Part shown: in pieces, positions 17,390 to 25,555 of the stretch | How positions within the stretch are numbered: position 1 is the stretch's first letter | How the letters are laid out: the number at the start of each line of letters is the position of its first letter | From: Methylobacterium hispanicum | GTDB taxonomy: Bacteria > Pseudomonadota > Alphaproteobacteria > Rhizobiales > Beijerinckiaceae | Reading direction: 5' to 3' | Length of the DNA stretch: 64,000 bases | NCBI RefSeq assembly: GCF_022179285.1 | Contig: NZ_BPQO01000012.1 | Span: forward strand, 104,085-168,084 | Position numbers and translations under genes: made by a program | Notes under the pieces: model-generated | What the model saw: the letters and a program-made list of their open reading frames with translations, nothing else | What the model was told of the DNA's origin: nothing | Database searches by the model: none

Positions 17390-18553
17390 TCAGCCGGCCC
17401 AGACCTCGCCGTAGAGCGCCTCGATCTCCGCCGCGCTCGGCTCGACCGGGTTGTTGGCGGGCGAGCCGGAGGCGAGAGCTTGGCGGGCCATCAGCGGCGT
17501 CAGCTCTCGCCAGCGGGCGGCGTTGAGGCCGTAGGCGGCGGGGCTCGGCACCTCCAGCTCGGCGTTGAGCGCCCGCAACTCCGCGATCAGGCGCTCGACG
17601 GCGAGGCCGTCGCCCTCCCCTTCGGCCGCCACCCCCATGGCGCGGGCGCAAGCCGCGTAGCGGGCGAGCGCGGCGGGCGCCGAGAAGGCGGTGACCGCGG
17701 GCAGCAGCATGGCGTTGGAAAGTCCGTGCGCGACGTGGAAATGCGCGCCGATCGGCCGGCTCATCCCGTGGACCAGCGCGACCGAGCTGTTCGAGAAGGC
17801 GATGCCCGCCTGGGTCGCGCCGACCATCATCGCCTCGCGCGCCGCCCGGTCGCCGGGATCGGTCCAGACCCGGCGCAGGTTCGGCGCGATCGCCCGCATC
17901 GCCGAGAGCGCCATGCCGTCCGAGAACGGGTTGGCACGCTTGGAGACGTAAGCCTCGATCGCGTGTGTCAGCGCGTCGATGCCGGTGTCGGCCGTGAGCC
18001 GGCGGGGCTTCGAGAGCGTCAGCTCGTAATCGACCAGCGCCGCGACCGGCAGGTAGGCGAGCCCGATGCAGAGCATCTTCTCGTCGGTCTCGGAATCCGT
18101 CACGATGGTGAAGCGCGTCGCCTCCGACCCTGTGCCGGCGGTGGTCGGGATCGCGATGATGGGCAGGCCCGGCGCGTCCTGGAGGTGCGGCGCCTTGTAG
18201 CCCTGCATCGCACCGCCGAAGCGCGCCAGCACCGCAACGGCCTTGGCCGTGTCCATCGGGCTGCCGCCGCCGAAGCCGACGACGCAGTCGTGCTCGCCCG
18301 ATCGCAGGGCGGCGAGCGCTGCCTCGACCGAGGCGACGGTCGGGTCCGGCACCGTGTCGCTGAAGACGGCGGCCTCCAGCCCCGCGCCCCGCAGACCCGC
18401 GACCAGCGCCTCCACCCGCCCGCTGCCCGCGAGGTAGGGGTCGGTGACGATGAAGGGGCGCTTCAAGCCGAGTTGACCCAGGACCTCCGGCAGCAGCGCC
18501 GAGGCCCCGGCCCCGATCCGCATCAGGCGCGGCAGAGCGATCGCGTGGGCCAT
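17390..18553 (-). CDS. Iron-containing alcohol dehydrogenase
   Basis: A 387-residue type III (iron-activated) NAD(P)-dependent dehydrogenase. The nucleotide-binding GFGGGSPMDTAK is near residue 94 and PTTAGTGSEATRFTIVTD near 136. The metal ligands are in DTGIDALTHAIEAYVS (Asp, His) and in the HGMSRPIGAHFHVAHGLSNA block (His residues). The length is normal. It lies 58 bases beyond the stop of the LysR gene on the same strand and beside the valine operon, so a role in reducing or oxidising a small aldehyde or hydroxyacid is possible. The true substrate is unknown; maleylacetate-reductase-type relatives exist. Confidence 0.9.
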   Translation of the reverse strand: MAHAIALPRLMRIGAGASALLPEVLGQLGLKRPFIVTDPYLAGSGRVEALVAGLRGAGLEAAVFSDTVPDPTVASVEAALAALRSGEHDCVVGFGGGSPMDTAKAVAVLARFGGAMQGYKAPHLQDAPGLPIIAIPTTAGTGSEATRFTIVTDSETDEKMLCIGLAYLPVAALVDYELTLSKPRRLTADTGIDALTHAIEAYVSKRANPFSDGMALSAMRAIAPNLRRVWTDPGDRAAREAMMVGATQAGIAFSNSSVALVHGMSRPIGAHFHVAHGLSNAMLLPAVTAFSAPAALARYAACARAMGVAAEGEGDGLAVERLIAELRALNAELEVPSPAAYGLNAARWRELTPLMARQALASGSPANNPVEPSAAEIEALYGEVWAG

Positions 18554-18611
18554 GGTTCCTCCGGCATGTGCGCCGCCCGTCCGGCGGCCTCTTCCTTGAT
18601 CGGCGGCGACG

Positions 18612-19526
18612 CTAGACTGCGCCCGCGCCGGAGAACAGCCCCTGCGCCGCCGCGACCTCGCGGGCGATGAAGGCCGCGACCGCGCGGATGTGCGGCGCCT
18701 TCCGGTTGTCCTCGTGGACGTGCATGTGGAAAGCGCGGGTGAGCGCGAGCGCGTCGGGCAACACCGGCACCAGACCCGGATAGGTCGGGACGATGAAGGC
18801 CGGCAGGATGCACAGGCCCGCGCCCGAGAGCGTCGCGTGCACCTGGGCCAGCAGATTGGTGCTGCGGATGCGCGCCACCGTATCCGGGCCCACCACGTTC
18901 AGATAGTTAAGCTCGCGCGCAAACAGCATATCCTCGATGTAGCCCACGAAGGGATGGCGCCCGAGATCGGCCACCGTGCGGATCGGCGCGGCCCCCGCGA
19001 GATAGCGCGGCGCGGCGTAGACGCCGAGGCGGTAATCGGTGAGCCGGCGCGTCACCACCCGCGCCTGCTGCGGGCTCGACAGGCTGATCACGATGTCGGC
19101 CTCCCGCTTCGACAGGCTGAAGATCCGGGCGGTGGCCAGGATCTCGATCTCCAGGTCCGGGTGCTGGCGCGTCAGCCGGTGGGTCCGGGGCGCCAGGAAC
19201 ACGCTGCCGAACGCGTCCGGTGCGCCGACCCGAACCGTGCCGGAGACCGTGCGCCCGGCCTTCGGCGCGGCACTCGCCGAGAGGAAGGCGCTCTCCATCG
19301 CCTCCGCGGTGGCCAGCAGCCCCTCGCCGGCCTCGGTCAGCGCGTAGCCGAGGTTGCTCCGGTGGAACAGCGAGCGGTCGAGCCCCTCCTCCAGGGCCTG
19401 GATGCGGCGGGCCACGGTGGTGTGCTCGGTTCCCGTCAGCAGCGCGGCGGCCGTCAGCGTGCCGGTGCGCGCCACCGCCAGGAAGAAGCGGAGATCGTCC
19501 CAGTTCGCCCCCGCCCGCCTGCGCAC
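18612..19526 (-). CDS. LysR-family transcriptional regulator
   Basis: A 304-residue LTTR. The winged helix at residues about 7-66 (NWDDLRFFLAVARTGTLTAAA and TTVARRIQALEE) is followed by a type 2 periplasmic-binding-like effector domain. The GTG at 19526 is preceded by GGGGAGGGG and gives the normal start; an upstream ATG at 19565 would extend over the operator-like palindrome. It is divergent from mmsA with 127 bases between the starts, the classic arrangement for a local regulator. It probably controls the valine catabolic operon and perhaps the alcohol dehydrogenase gene downstream of it. Confidence 0.9.
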   Translation of the reverse strand: MRRRAGANWDDLRFFLAVARTGTLTAAALLTGTEHTTVARRIQALEEGLDRSLFHRSNLGYALTEAGEGLLATAEAMESAFLSASAAPKAGRTVSGTVRVGAPDAFGSVFLAPRTHRLTRQHPDLEIEILATARIFSLSKREADIVISLSSPQQARVVTRRLTDYRLGVYAAPRYLAGAAPIRTVADLGRHPFVGYIEDMLFARELNYLNVVGPDTVARIRSTNLLAQVHATLSGAGLCILPAFIVPTYPGLVPVLPDALALTRAFHMHVHEDNRKAPHIRAVAAFIAREVAAAQGLFSGAGAV

Positions 19527-19548
19527 GTCAGCCCCTCCCCGGTTACAC

Positions 19549-19564
19549 TGTGCAAGGATGCACA
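19549..19564. promoter_or_regulatory. Palindromic operator candidate between lysR gene and mmsA
   Basis: A perfect inverted repeat TGTGCA-AGGA-TGCACA lies 23 bases upstream of the LysR GTG and 90 bases upstream of mmsA. The position suits an autoregulatory and activating site for the adjacent LysR protein. It does not fit a strict T-N11-A LysR box, so assignment is tentative. Confidence 0.5.
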
Positions 19565-19653
19565 ACGGCTGCGAGCGCGTCCAACTTTATCGCCCAAGGC
19601 GGGCTGGTAGGGTGCCGGCCAACAACGACGAGGAAACGACGGGAGGAGCGCGC

Positions 19654-21150
19654 ATGCGCACCATCGGCCATTACATCGACGGCAAGATCGTCCAGGGCGA
19701 GAGCGGGCGCTTCGCCGACGTGTTCCATCCCTCGACCGGCGAGGTCCAGGCCAAGGTCGCGCTGGCGAGCCGGGCCGAGATGCGCCGCGCCGTCGAGAGC
19801 GCGGCGGCCGCGCAGGCCGGCTGGGCCGCCCAGAACCCGCAGAAGCGCGCCCGCGTGATGATGCGCTTCCTGGAGCTGATCCGCGGCTACAACCAGGAGC
19901 TCGCGGAACTCCTCGCCTCCGAGCACGGCAAGACGGTGCCCGACGCCAAGGGCGACATCCAGCGCGGCGTCGAGGTGGTGGAGTTCGCCTGCGGCATCCC
20001 GCACCTGCTCAAGGGCGAGTACACCGAGGCCGCCGGCACGGGCATCGACGTCTACTCCCTGCGCCAGCCCCTCGGCGTGGTCGCCGGCATCACGCCCTTC
20101 AACTTCCCGGCGATGATCCCGCTCTGGAAGTGCGCGCCGGCCATCGCCTGCGGCAACAGCTTCATCCTGAAGCCGTCCGAGCGTGATCCCAGCGTGCCGC
20201 TGCGCATCGCCGAGATCTTCTCCGAGGCCGGGCTGCCGCCGGGCGTGCTCAACGTCGTCAACGGCGACAAGGAAGCGGTCGACGCGATCCTCGACGACGA
20301 GGACATCCGGGCGGTGGGCTTCGTCGGCTCGTCCTCGATCGCCGAGTACATCTACGTGCGCGCCGCGCAGACGGGCAAGCGCGCCCAGTGCTTCGGCGGC
20401 GCCAAGAACCACATGATCATCATGCCCGACGCCAACCTCGACCAGGCGGTCGATGCGCTGATCGGCGCGGGCTACGGCTCGGCCGGCGAGCGCTGCATGG
20501 CGATCTCGGTGGCGGTGCCGGTGGGCGAGCGGACCGCCGACGCGCTGATGGAGCGCCTGATCCCCCGCGTCGAGAGCCTGAAGATCGGCCCCTCGCACGA
20601 CGAGAGCGCCGATTACGGCCCGCTCGTCACCCGCGACGCGGTCGAGAAGGTGAAGGGCTACATCGAGACCGGCGTGCGCGAGGGCGCACAGCTCGCCGTC
20701 GATGGCCGCGGCTTCAAGCTGCAGGGCTACGAGAACGGGTTCTATCTCGGCGGCTCGCTGTTCGACCGCGTCACCCCGGACATGACGATCTACAAGGAAG
20801 AGATCTTCGGCCCCGTGCTCTCGGTGGTGCGGGCGCCGACCTACGAGGAGGCGCTGGCGCTGCCCTCGACGCACCAGTACGGCAACGGCGTCGCGATCTT
20901 CACCCAGGACGGCGACGCGGCGCGCGACTTCACCGCGCGGGTCAATGTCGGCATGGTCGGCGTCAACGTGCCGATCCCGGTTCCGATCGCCTACCACACC
21001 TTCGGCGGCTGGAAGCGCTCGGGCTTCGGCGACCTCAACCAGCACGGCCCCGACTCGGTCCGCTTCTACACCAAGACCAAGACGGTGACGCAGCGCTGGC
21101 CCTCCGGCATCAAGAGCGGCGCCGAGTTCTCGATCCCGACGATGCGCTGA
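19654..21150 (+). CDS. mmsA: Methylmalonate-semialdehyde dehydrogenase (CoA-acylating)
   Basis: A 498-residue aldehyde dehydrogenase of the MmsA family. It oxidises methylmalonate semialdehyde with NAD and CoA to propionyl-CoA, CO2 and NADH, the last step of valine breakdown. The family hallmark PFNFPAMIPLWKCAPAIACG is near residue 148. The catalytic Cys is in GSAGERCMAISVAVPVG near 280, and the characteristic FGGAKNHMIIMPDA precedes it. The GGGAGGAGCGC ribosome site sits in front of ATG 19654. It is the first gene of the plus-strand valine operon and divergent from lysR. Confidence 0.95.
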   Translation: MRTIGHYIDGKIVQGESGRFADVFHPSTGEVQAKVALASRAEMRRAVESAAAAQAGWAAQNPQKRARVMMRFLELIRGYNQELAELLASEHGKTVPDAKGDIQRGVEVVEFACGIPHLLKGEYTEAAGTGIDVYSLRQPLGVVAGITPFNFPAMIPLWKCAPAIACGNSFILKPSERDPSVPLRIAEIFSEAGLPPGVLNVVNGDKEAVDAILDDEDIRAVGFVGSSSIAEYIYVRAAQTGKRAQCFGGAKNHMIIMPDANLDQAVDALIGAGYGSAGERCMAISVAVPVGERTADALMERLIPRVESLKIGPSHDESADYGPLVTRDAVEKVKGYIETGVREGAQLAVDGRGFKLQGYENGFYLGGSLFDRVTPDMTIYKEEIFGPVLSVVRAPTYEEALALPSTHQYGNGVAIFTQDGDAARDFTARVNVGMVGVNVPIPVPIAYHTFGGWKRSGFGDLNQHGPDSVRFYTKTKTVTQRWPSGIKSGAEFSIPTMR

Positions 21151-21156
21151 ACCACG

Positions 21157-21308
21157 ACGCGCCCCCTCTCCCATAGGGAGAGGGTTGGGGTGAGGGGTAT
21201 GACATTTCAGGACGGCGCACGCGGTCGACGCGCGTCGACGCCGAGGGCCTTCCGGCCCCCTCATACCCCTCACCCTGTCCCTCCCCCTTTGGGAGAGGGG
21301 ACCCGCGC
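21157..21308. repeat. Family A palindromic intergenic repeat, copy 1
   Basis: About 152 bases. The left arm is CGCCCCCTCTCCCATAGGGA followed by GAGGGTTGGGGTGAGGGG. The right arm is its imperfect reverse complement, CCCCTCACCCTGTCCCTC then GGGAGAGGGGACCCGCGC. The centre carries GCACGCGGTCGACGCGCGT, shared with the other copies. It fills the gap between mmsA and the acyl-CoA dehydrogenase gene and would form a long RNA hairpin inside the operon transcript. Confidence 0.85.
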
Positions 21309-21359
21309 CCGATCCGCCGGGCGCGGGGCAGCTGCAGCGGCACGACGAAAGGCCACCCG

Positions 21360-22502
21360 ATGACGTTCGGCCTCACCGAAGACCAAGTCGCGATCCGCGA
21401 GATGGCCGCCGGCTTCGCGGCCGAGCACATCGCCCCGCACGCCCTCGACTGGGACGAGCGCAAGCATTTTCCCGTCGAGACCCTGCGGGCGGCCGCCACG
21501 CTCGGCATGGCGGCGATCACCGTGCGGGAGGATGTCGGGGGCTCGGGCCTCGCCCGCGCCGACGCCGCAATCATCTTCGAGGCGCTCGGCGCGGCCTGCC
21601 CGACGGTCGCGGCCTTCCTGTCGATCCACAACCTCACGGCGGTGATCATCGACCGCTTCGGCAGCGCCGCGCAGCGGACCGCCTGGCTCCCCGGCCTCGC
21701 CACGATGGAGCGGATCGCGAGCTACTGCCTGACCGAGGCCGGCTCGGGATCGGACGCGGCGGCCTTGCGCACCCGCGCCGAGCGGGACGGCGACCACTAC
21801 GTCCTCACCGGCGAGAAGCAGTTCATCTCCGGCGCCGGGGCGAGCGACCTCTATCTCGTCATGGCCCGCACCGGGGGCCCAGGCCCGAACGGCATCTCGG
21901 CGATCCTGGTCGAGCGGGACGCGCCCGGCCTCTCCTTCGGGGCGAACGAGCGCAAGATGGGCTGGAACGCCCAGCCGACCCGGGCGGTGCGCCTCGACGG
22001 CGTGCGGGTGCCGGTGGAGAACCGCGTCGGCGCCGAGGGCCAGGGCTTCAAGATCGCGCTCGCGGGCCTCGACGGCGGCCGGCTCAACATCGCCGCCTGC
22101 GCACTCGGCGGGGCGCAGGGCGCCCTCGACCGCACGCTCGCCTACATGGCGGACCGGCGCGCCTTCGGCACCCGGCTCGCCGACATGCAGGCCCTACAGT
22201 TCCGCGTCGCCGACATGGCGACCGATCTGGAGGTCTCCCGCGCCTTCCTGCGCCACGCGGCCGCCGCGCTCGACGCGGGCGCGCCGGAGGCGACCTCGCT
22301 CTGCGCCATGGCCAAGCGCCACGTCACCGACGCCGCCTTCCGGGTCGCCAACGAGGCGCTCCAACTGCACGGGGGCTACGGCTACCTCGCCGAGTACGGC
22401 ATCGAGAAGATCGTCCGGGACCTGCGGGTGCACCAGATCCTGGAGGGCACGAACGAGATCATGCGGATGATCGTCGCGCGCCAGCTCACCGGGAGCCGCT
22501 GA
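21360..22502 (+). CDS. Acyl-CoA dehydrogenase, isobutyryl-CoA dehydrogenase type
   Basis: A 380-residue FAD-dependent dehydrogenase introducing the alpha-beta double bond into an acyl-CoA. The signatures are CLTEAGSGSDAAALRTRA near residue 122 and LQLHGGYGYLAEYGIEKI near 337. The catalytic base Glu is in ILEGTNEIMRMIVARQL near the C-terminus. Its place between mmsA and the hydrolase/hydratase genes suggests isobutyryl-CoA to methacrylyl-CoA, electrons passing to ETF. ATG 21360 follows AAAGG. Its stop overlaps the next start (ATGA-type overlap), which implies translational coupling. Isobutyryl-CoA specificity is context-based; short branched or straight acyl-CoA is possible. Confidence 0.9.
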   Translation: MTFGLTEDQVAIREMAAGFAAEHIAPHALDWDERKHFPVETLRAAATLGMAAITVREDVGGSGLARADAAIIFEALGAACPTVAAFLSIHNLTAVIIDRFGSAAQRTAWLPGLATMERIASYCLTEAGSGSDAAALRTRAERDGDHYVLTGEKQFISGAGASDLYLVMARTGGPGPNGISAILVERDAPGLSFGANERKMGWNAQPTRAVRLDGVRVPVENRVGAEGQGFKIALAGLDGGRLNIAACALGGAQGALDRTLAYMADRRAFGTRLADMQALQFRVADMATDLEVSRAFLRHAAAALDAGAPEATSLCAMAKRHVTDAAFRVANEALQLHGGYGYLAEYGIEKIVRDLRVHQILEGTNEIMRMIVARQLTGSR

Positions 22503-23539
22503 TGGGCGACGTCCTCGTCGAGACCGCCGGCCGCCTCGGACGCATCCGCCTGAACCGCCCGCGGGCGCTGAACGCCCTCACACACGCGATGGTGGGCGAG
22601 ATCGACGCCGCGCTCGACCGCTTCCTTGCCGACCCCGCGGTCGCGGCGGTGCTGCTCACCGGCGAGGGCGAGCGCGGCCTCTGCGCCGGGGGCGACATCC
22701 GCTCGCTCTACGACGGGGATCTGGCCTTCGCGGAAGGCTTCTGGCGGGACGAGTACCGGCTCGATTCGCGGATAGCGGCCTACGAGAAGCCGTTCGTCGC
22801 CGTGATGGACGGCCTGACCATGGGCGGCGGCGTCGGCCTGGCGGGCCACGCGCGCCATCGCGTCGTCACCGAGCGCTCCCGCGTGGCGATGCCGGAGACC
22901 GGCATCGGCTACCTGCCGGATGTGGGCGCCACCTGGCTGCTGCCGCGCGCGCCGGGCGAGACCGGAACCTATCTGGGCCTCACCGGCGCGCCGATGGACG
23001 CGGCCGACGCGATCTTCGCGGGCTTCGCCGACGCGATGGTGCCGGTGGACGCCCTGCCCCGCCTCGTCGCGGCACTCCAGGAATTGCCGGAGGAGGCCGA
23101 GGCCGAGGACGTCGCGGTGATGATCCGGGCGCTGGCGCGAGACCCCGGACCGGGCTCGCTCGCGGAGAACCGCGCGGTGATCGACCGGTGCTTCGCCTTC
23201 GACATGGTGGACGAGATCGTCTCGGCCCTTGACGCGGACGGCTCGGACTTCGCGGCGCGAACGCTCGCCACGCTGCGCGAAAAGTCGCCCGCGAGCCTCG
23301 TCCTCACGCTCTGCCTGCTGCGCCGCGGCCGCACCGCGCCGTCCCTGGAGGATTGCCTGGAGCGCGAGTTCCACGCCTCGCTGGCCGTGCTGGCGGAGGG
23401 CGACTTTCGCGAGGGCGTGCGCGCCGCGGTGATCGACAAGGACCGGAACCCGCGCTGGAACCCGGCGACGCTCGCGGCGGTCGATCCGGCCCGGATCGCC
23501 GGCTGGCTCAGGCCCCGTGCGGCGCCGGTGTTTTCGTAG
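22502..23539 (+). CDS. 3-hydroxyisobutyryl-CoA hydrolase (crotonase fold)
   Basis: A 345-residue crotonase-family thioesterase (HIBCH) that splits 3-hydroxyisobutyryl-CoA to the free acid and CoA. The oxyanion-hole segments are [13 protein letters not shown] near residue 60 and [19 protein letters not shown] near 101. The active-site Glu is in [14 protein letters not shown]. The extra C-terminal region (residues about 240-345, [15 protein letters not shown]) marks HIBCH rather than an ordinary hydratase. The start overlaps the acyl-CoA dehydrogenase stop by one base. It removes the CoA that the following dehydrogenase (MmsB) cannot use. Confidence 0.92.
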   Translation: MGDVLVETAGRLGRIRLNRPRALNALTHAMVGEIDAALDRFLADPAVAAVLLTGEGERGLCAGGDIRSLYDGDLAFAEGFWRDEYRLDSRIAAYEKPFVAVMDGLTMGGGVGLAGHARHRVVTERSRVAMPETGIGYLPDVGATWLLPRAPGETGTYLGLTGAPMDAADAIFAGFADAMVPVDALPRLVAALQELPEEAEAEDVAVMIRALARDPGPGSLAENRAVIDRCFAFDMVDEIVSALDADGSDFAARTLATLREKSPASLVLTLCLLRRGRTAPSLEDCLEREFHASLAVLAEGDFREGVRAAVIDKDRNPRWNPATLAAVDPARIAGWLRPRAAPVFS

Positions 23540-23549
23540 GCACGCCGCG

Positions 23550-23761
23550 CTCCCTCCCCCCTCTGCGGGGGAGGGTGGCCCCTGCGTCAGCAGGAATCGG
23601 TCGGGAGGTCGTCTCGCAGAGAGGGGAACCCGGCTTCAGGCAACGGCGTGGCCTTCCTGCAGGGCACCGCCTCCGCCTGAGGCGTTCACTCCCCTCTGCG
23701 GGACTTCATCCCGACCGGCTCCCTTACGGAGGCCACCCTCCCCCGCAGAGGGCGAGGGAGG
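23550..23761. repeat. Family B palindromic intergenic repeat, copy 1
   Basis: About 212 bases, a nested palindrome. The outer arms are CTCCCTCCCCCCTCTGCGGG continuing GGAGGGTGGCC (23550-23580) and GGCCACCCTCCCCCGCAGAG continuing to GAGGGAG. A second pair (TCGGTCGGGAGG...GAGGGGAA and CTCCCCTC...CATCCCGACCGG) lies inside. It sits between the hydrolase gene and mmsB. Confidence 0.8.
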
Positions 23762-23817
23762 GCGGCGCGGGTTTGAAAAGCGGAGATCACTCCGCCTAGG
23801 AAATGTGGGAGGAGCGC

Positions 23818-24720
23818 GTGGCGCAGACCATCGGGTTCATCGGGCTCGGCAACATGGGCGGGCCCATGGCGGCCAACCTCGTCAAGGCCGGCCACACGGT
23901 CCGGGGCTTCGACCTCGTCCCGGCCTCGCTCGAGGCCGCCCGCGCGGCCGGCATCGCGGTGGCGGGCTCCGCGCTCGAGGCCGCGCAGGGCGCCGACGCG
24001 GTGGTGACCATGCTGCCGGCGGGACGGCACGTGGTCGAGGTCTGGACGCAGCTGAGCGAGGCCCTCCCGGCCGGCACGCTGCTGATCGATTCGTCCACCG
24101 TCGATGTCGAGAGCGCGCGCCGCGCCCACGCGCTCGCCGAGGCGCGCGGCTGCCCCTCGGTCGATGCGCCGGTCTCCGGCGGCACGGGCGGCGCCAAGGC
24201 CGGGACGCTCACCTTCATGGCGGGCGGCGCCGACGCGGCCTTCGCGCGGGCCGAGCCGATCCTGCGCCAGATGGGCAAGGCCGTGTTCCATTGCGGCGCG
24301 GCGGGCGCGGGCCAGGCCGCCAAGATCTGCAACAACATGATCCTCGGCATCTCGATGATCGGCGTGTGCGAGGCGTTCGCGCTGGGGGAGAAGCTCGGGC
24401 TCTCGGAACAGGCCCTGTTCGACGTGGCCTCCGTCTCCTCGGGCCAGTGCTGGTCGCTCACCAGCTACTGCCCGGTGCCCGGGCCCGTGCCCGCATCGCC
24501 CGCCAACACCGACTACCGCCCCGGCTTCGCCGCCGCCCTGATGCTGAAGGACCTGCGCCTTGCCCAGGCCGCCGCCGCCACGGCCGGCGCCGCGACGCCG
24601 CTCGGCGCCGAGGCGGCACAGCTCTACGCCCTGTTCGACGCGCTCGGGCACGGGGGCGAGGACTTTTCCGGCATCATCCGTATGCTGCGCGGGACCATGG
24701 CGGGAGACGCGGGCCGATGA
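23818..24720 (+). CDS. mmsB: 3-hydroxyisobutyrate dehydrogenase
   Basis: A 300-residue beta-hydroxyacid dehydrogenase that oxidises 3-hydroxyisobutyrate to methylmalonate semialdehyde with NAD. The Rossmann motif [20 protein letters not shown] is at residues 6-25. The substrate-binding [16 protein letters not shown] is near 117, and the catalytic Lys is in [12 protein letters not shown] near 165. The GTG at 23818 is the better start because GGGAGGAG stands directly before it; the ATG at 23803 would place that ribosome site inside the gene. Its product feeds MmsA. The stop overlaps the next ATG. Confidence 0.94.
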   Translation: MAQTIGFIGLGNMGGPMAANLVKAGHTVRGFDLVPASLEAARAAGIAVAGSALEAAQGADAVVTMLPAGRHVVEVWTQLSEALPAGTLLIDSSTVDVESARRAHALAEARGCPSVDAPVSGGTGGAKAGTLTFMAGGADAAFARAEPILRQMGKAVFHCGAAGAGQAAKICNNMILGISMIGVCEAFALGEKLGLSEQALFDVASVSSGQCWSLTSYCPVPGPVPASPANTDYRPGFAAALMLKDLRLAQAAAATAGAATPLGAEAAQLYALFDALGHGGEDFSGIIRMLRGTMAGDAGR

Positions 24721-25490
24721 GCTACGAGACCATCCTCACCGAGACGCGCGGGCGCGTCCTGCTGATCACGCTGAACCGCCCGAAGGCGCTCAACGCCATC
24801 AACCGGCAGCTCACGGGCGAGGTCATCGACGCGGTGACCCGCGCCGACGTCGATCCGGAGATCGGCTGCATCGTCATCACGGGATCCGAGAAGGCCTTCG
24901 CGGCCGGCGCCGACATCAAGGAGATGCAGGCGGCGACCTACGCCGAGATGTACGCGGGCGACCGCTTCGCCGACTGGGAGCGCTTCACGGCGGCGCGCAC
25001 GCCCGTCATCGCGGCGGTTTCGGGCTACGCGCTCGGCGGCGGCTGCGAGCTCGCCATGATGTGCGACTTCATCCTGGCCGCCGACACGGCGCAGTTCGGC
25101 CAGCCCGAGATCAAGCTCGGCGTGATGCCGGGCATCGGCGGCAGCCAGCGCCTCACCCGGTTCGTCGGCAAGTCGAAGGCCATGGAGATGTGCCTGACGG
25201 GCCGGATGATGGACGCGGCCGAGGCCGAGCGCGCGGGCCTCGTCTCCCGCGTGCTGCCGGCCGCGGAACTCCTGGGGGAGGCGATGCGGGTCGCCGAGAT
25301 CGTCGCCTCGATGTCGCTGCCGATCGCCCAGATGACGAAGGAAGCGGTCAACCGCGCCTACGAGACCACGCTCACCGAGGGCGTGCGCTTCGAGCGCCGG
25401 GTCTTCCACGCGATGTTCGCCACGCAGGACCAGAAGGAGGGCATGGCCGCCTTCGTGGAGAAGCGGCCGGCCAGATTCACGCACGGATAG
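24717..25490 (+). CDS. Enoyl-CoA hydratase
   Basis: A 257-residue crotonase-family hydratase adding water to a 2-enoyl-CoA, here probably methacrylyl-CoA to 3-hydroxyisobutyryl-CoA. The oxyanion hole lies in [10 protein letters not shown] near residue 61 and [13 protein letters not shown] near 103. The catalytic Glu pair is in [10 protein letters not shown] and [16 protein letters not shown]. It begins with an ATGA overlap with mmsB, so the two are translationally coupled. With the dehydrogenase, hydrolase, MmsB and MmsA it completes isobutyryl-CoA to propionyl-CoA. Crotonyl-CoA hydration is equally compatible with the sequence. Confidence 0.92.
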   Translation: MSYETILTETRGRVLLITLNRPKALNAINRQLTGEVIDAVTRADVDPEIGCIVITGSEKAFAAGADIKEMQAATYAEMYAGDRFADWERFTAARTPVIAAVSGYALGGGCELAMMCDFILAADTAQFGQPEIKLGVMPGIGGSQRLTRFVGKSKAMEMCLTGRMMDAAEAERAGLVSRVLPAAELLGEAMRVAEIVASMSLPIAQMTKEAVNRAYETTLTEGVRFERRVFHAMFATQDQKEGMAAFVEKRPARFTHG

Positions 25491-25555
25491 AGGGCTGATC
25501 CGCTGCCCTGAGCGGTAACGGCTCCACCACAGAACGACCTTGGGAGATTGCGCCG

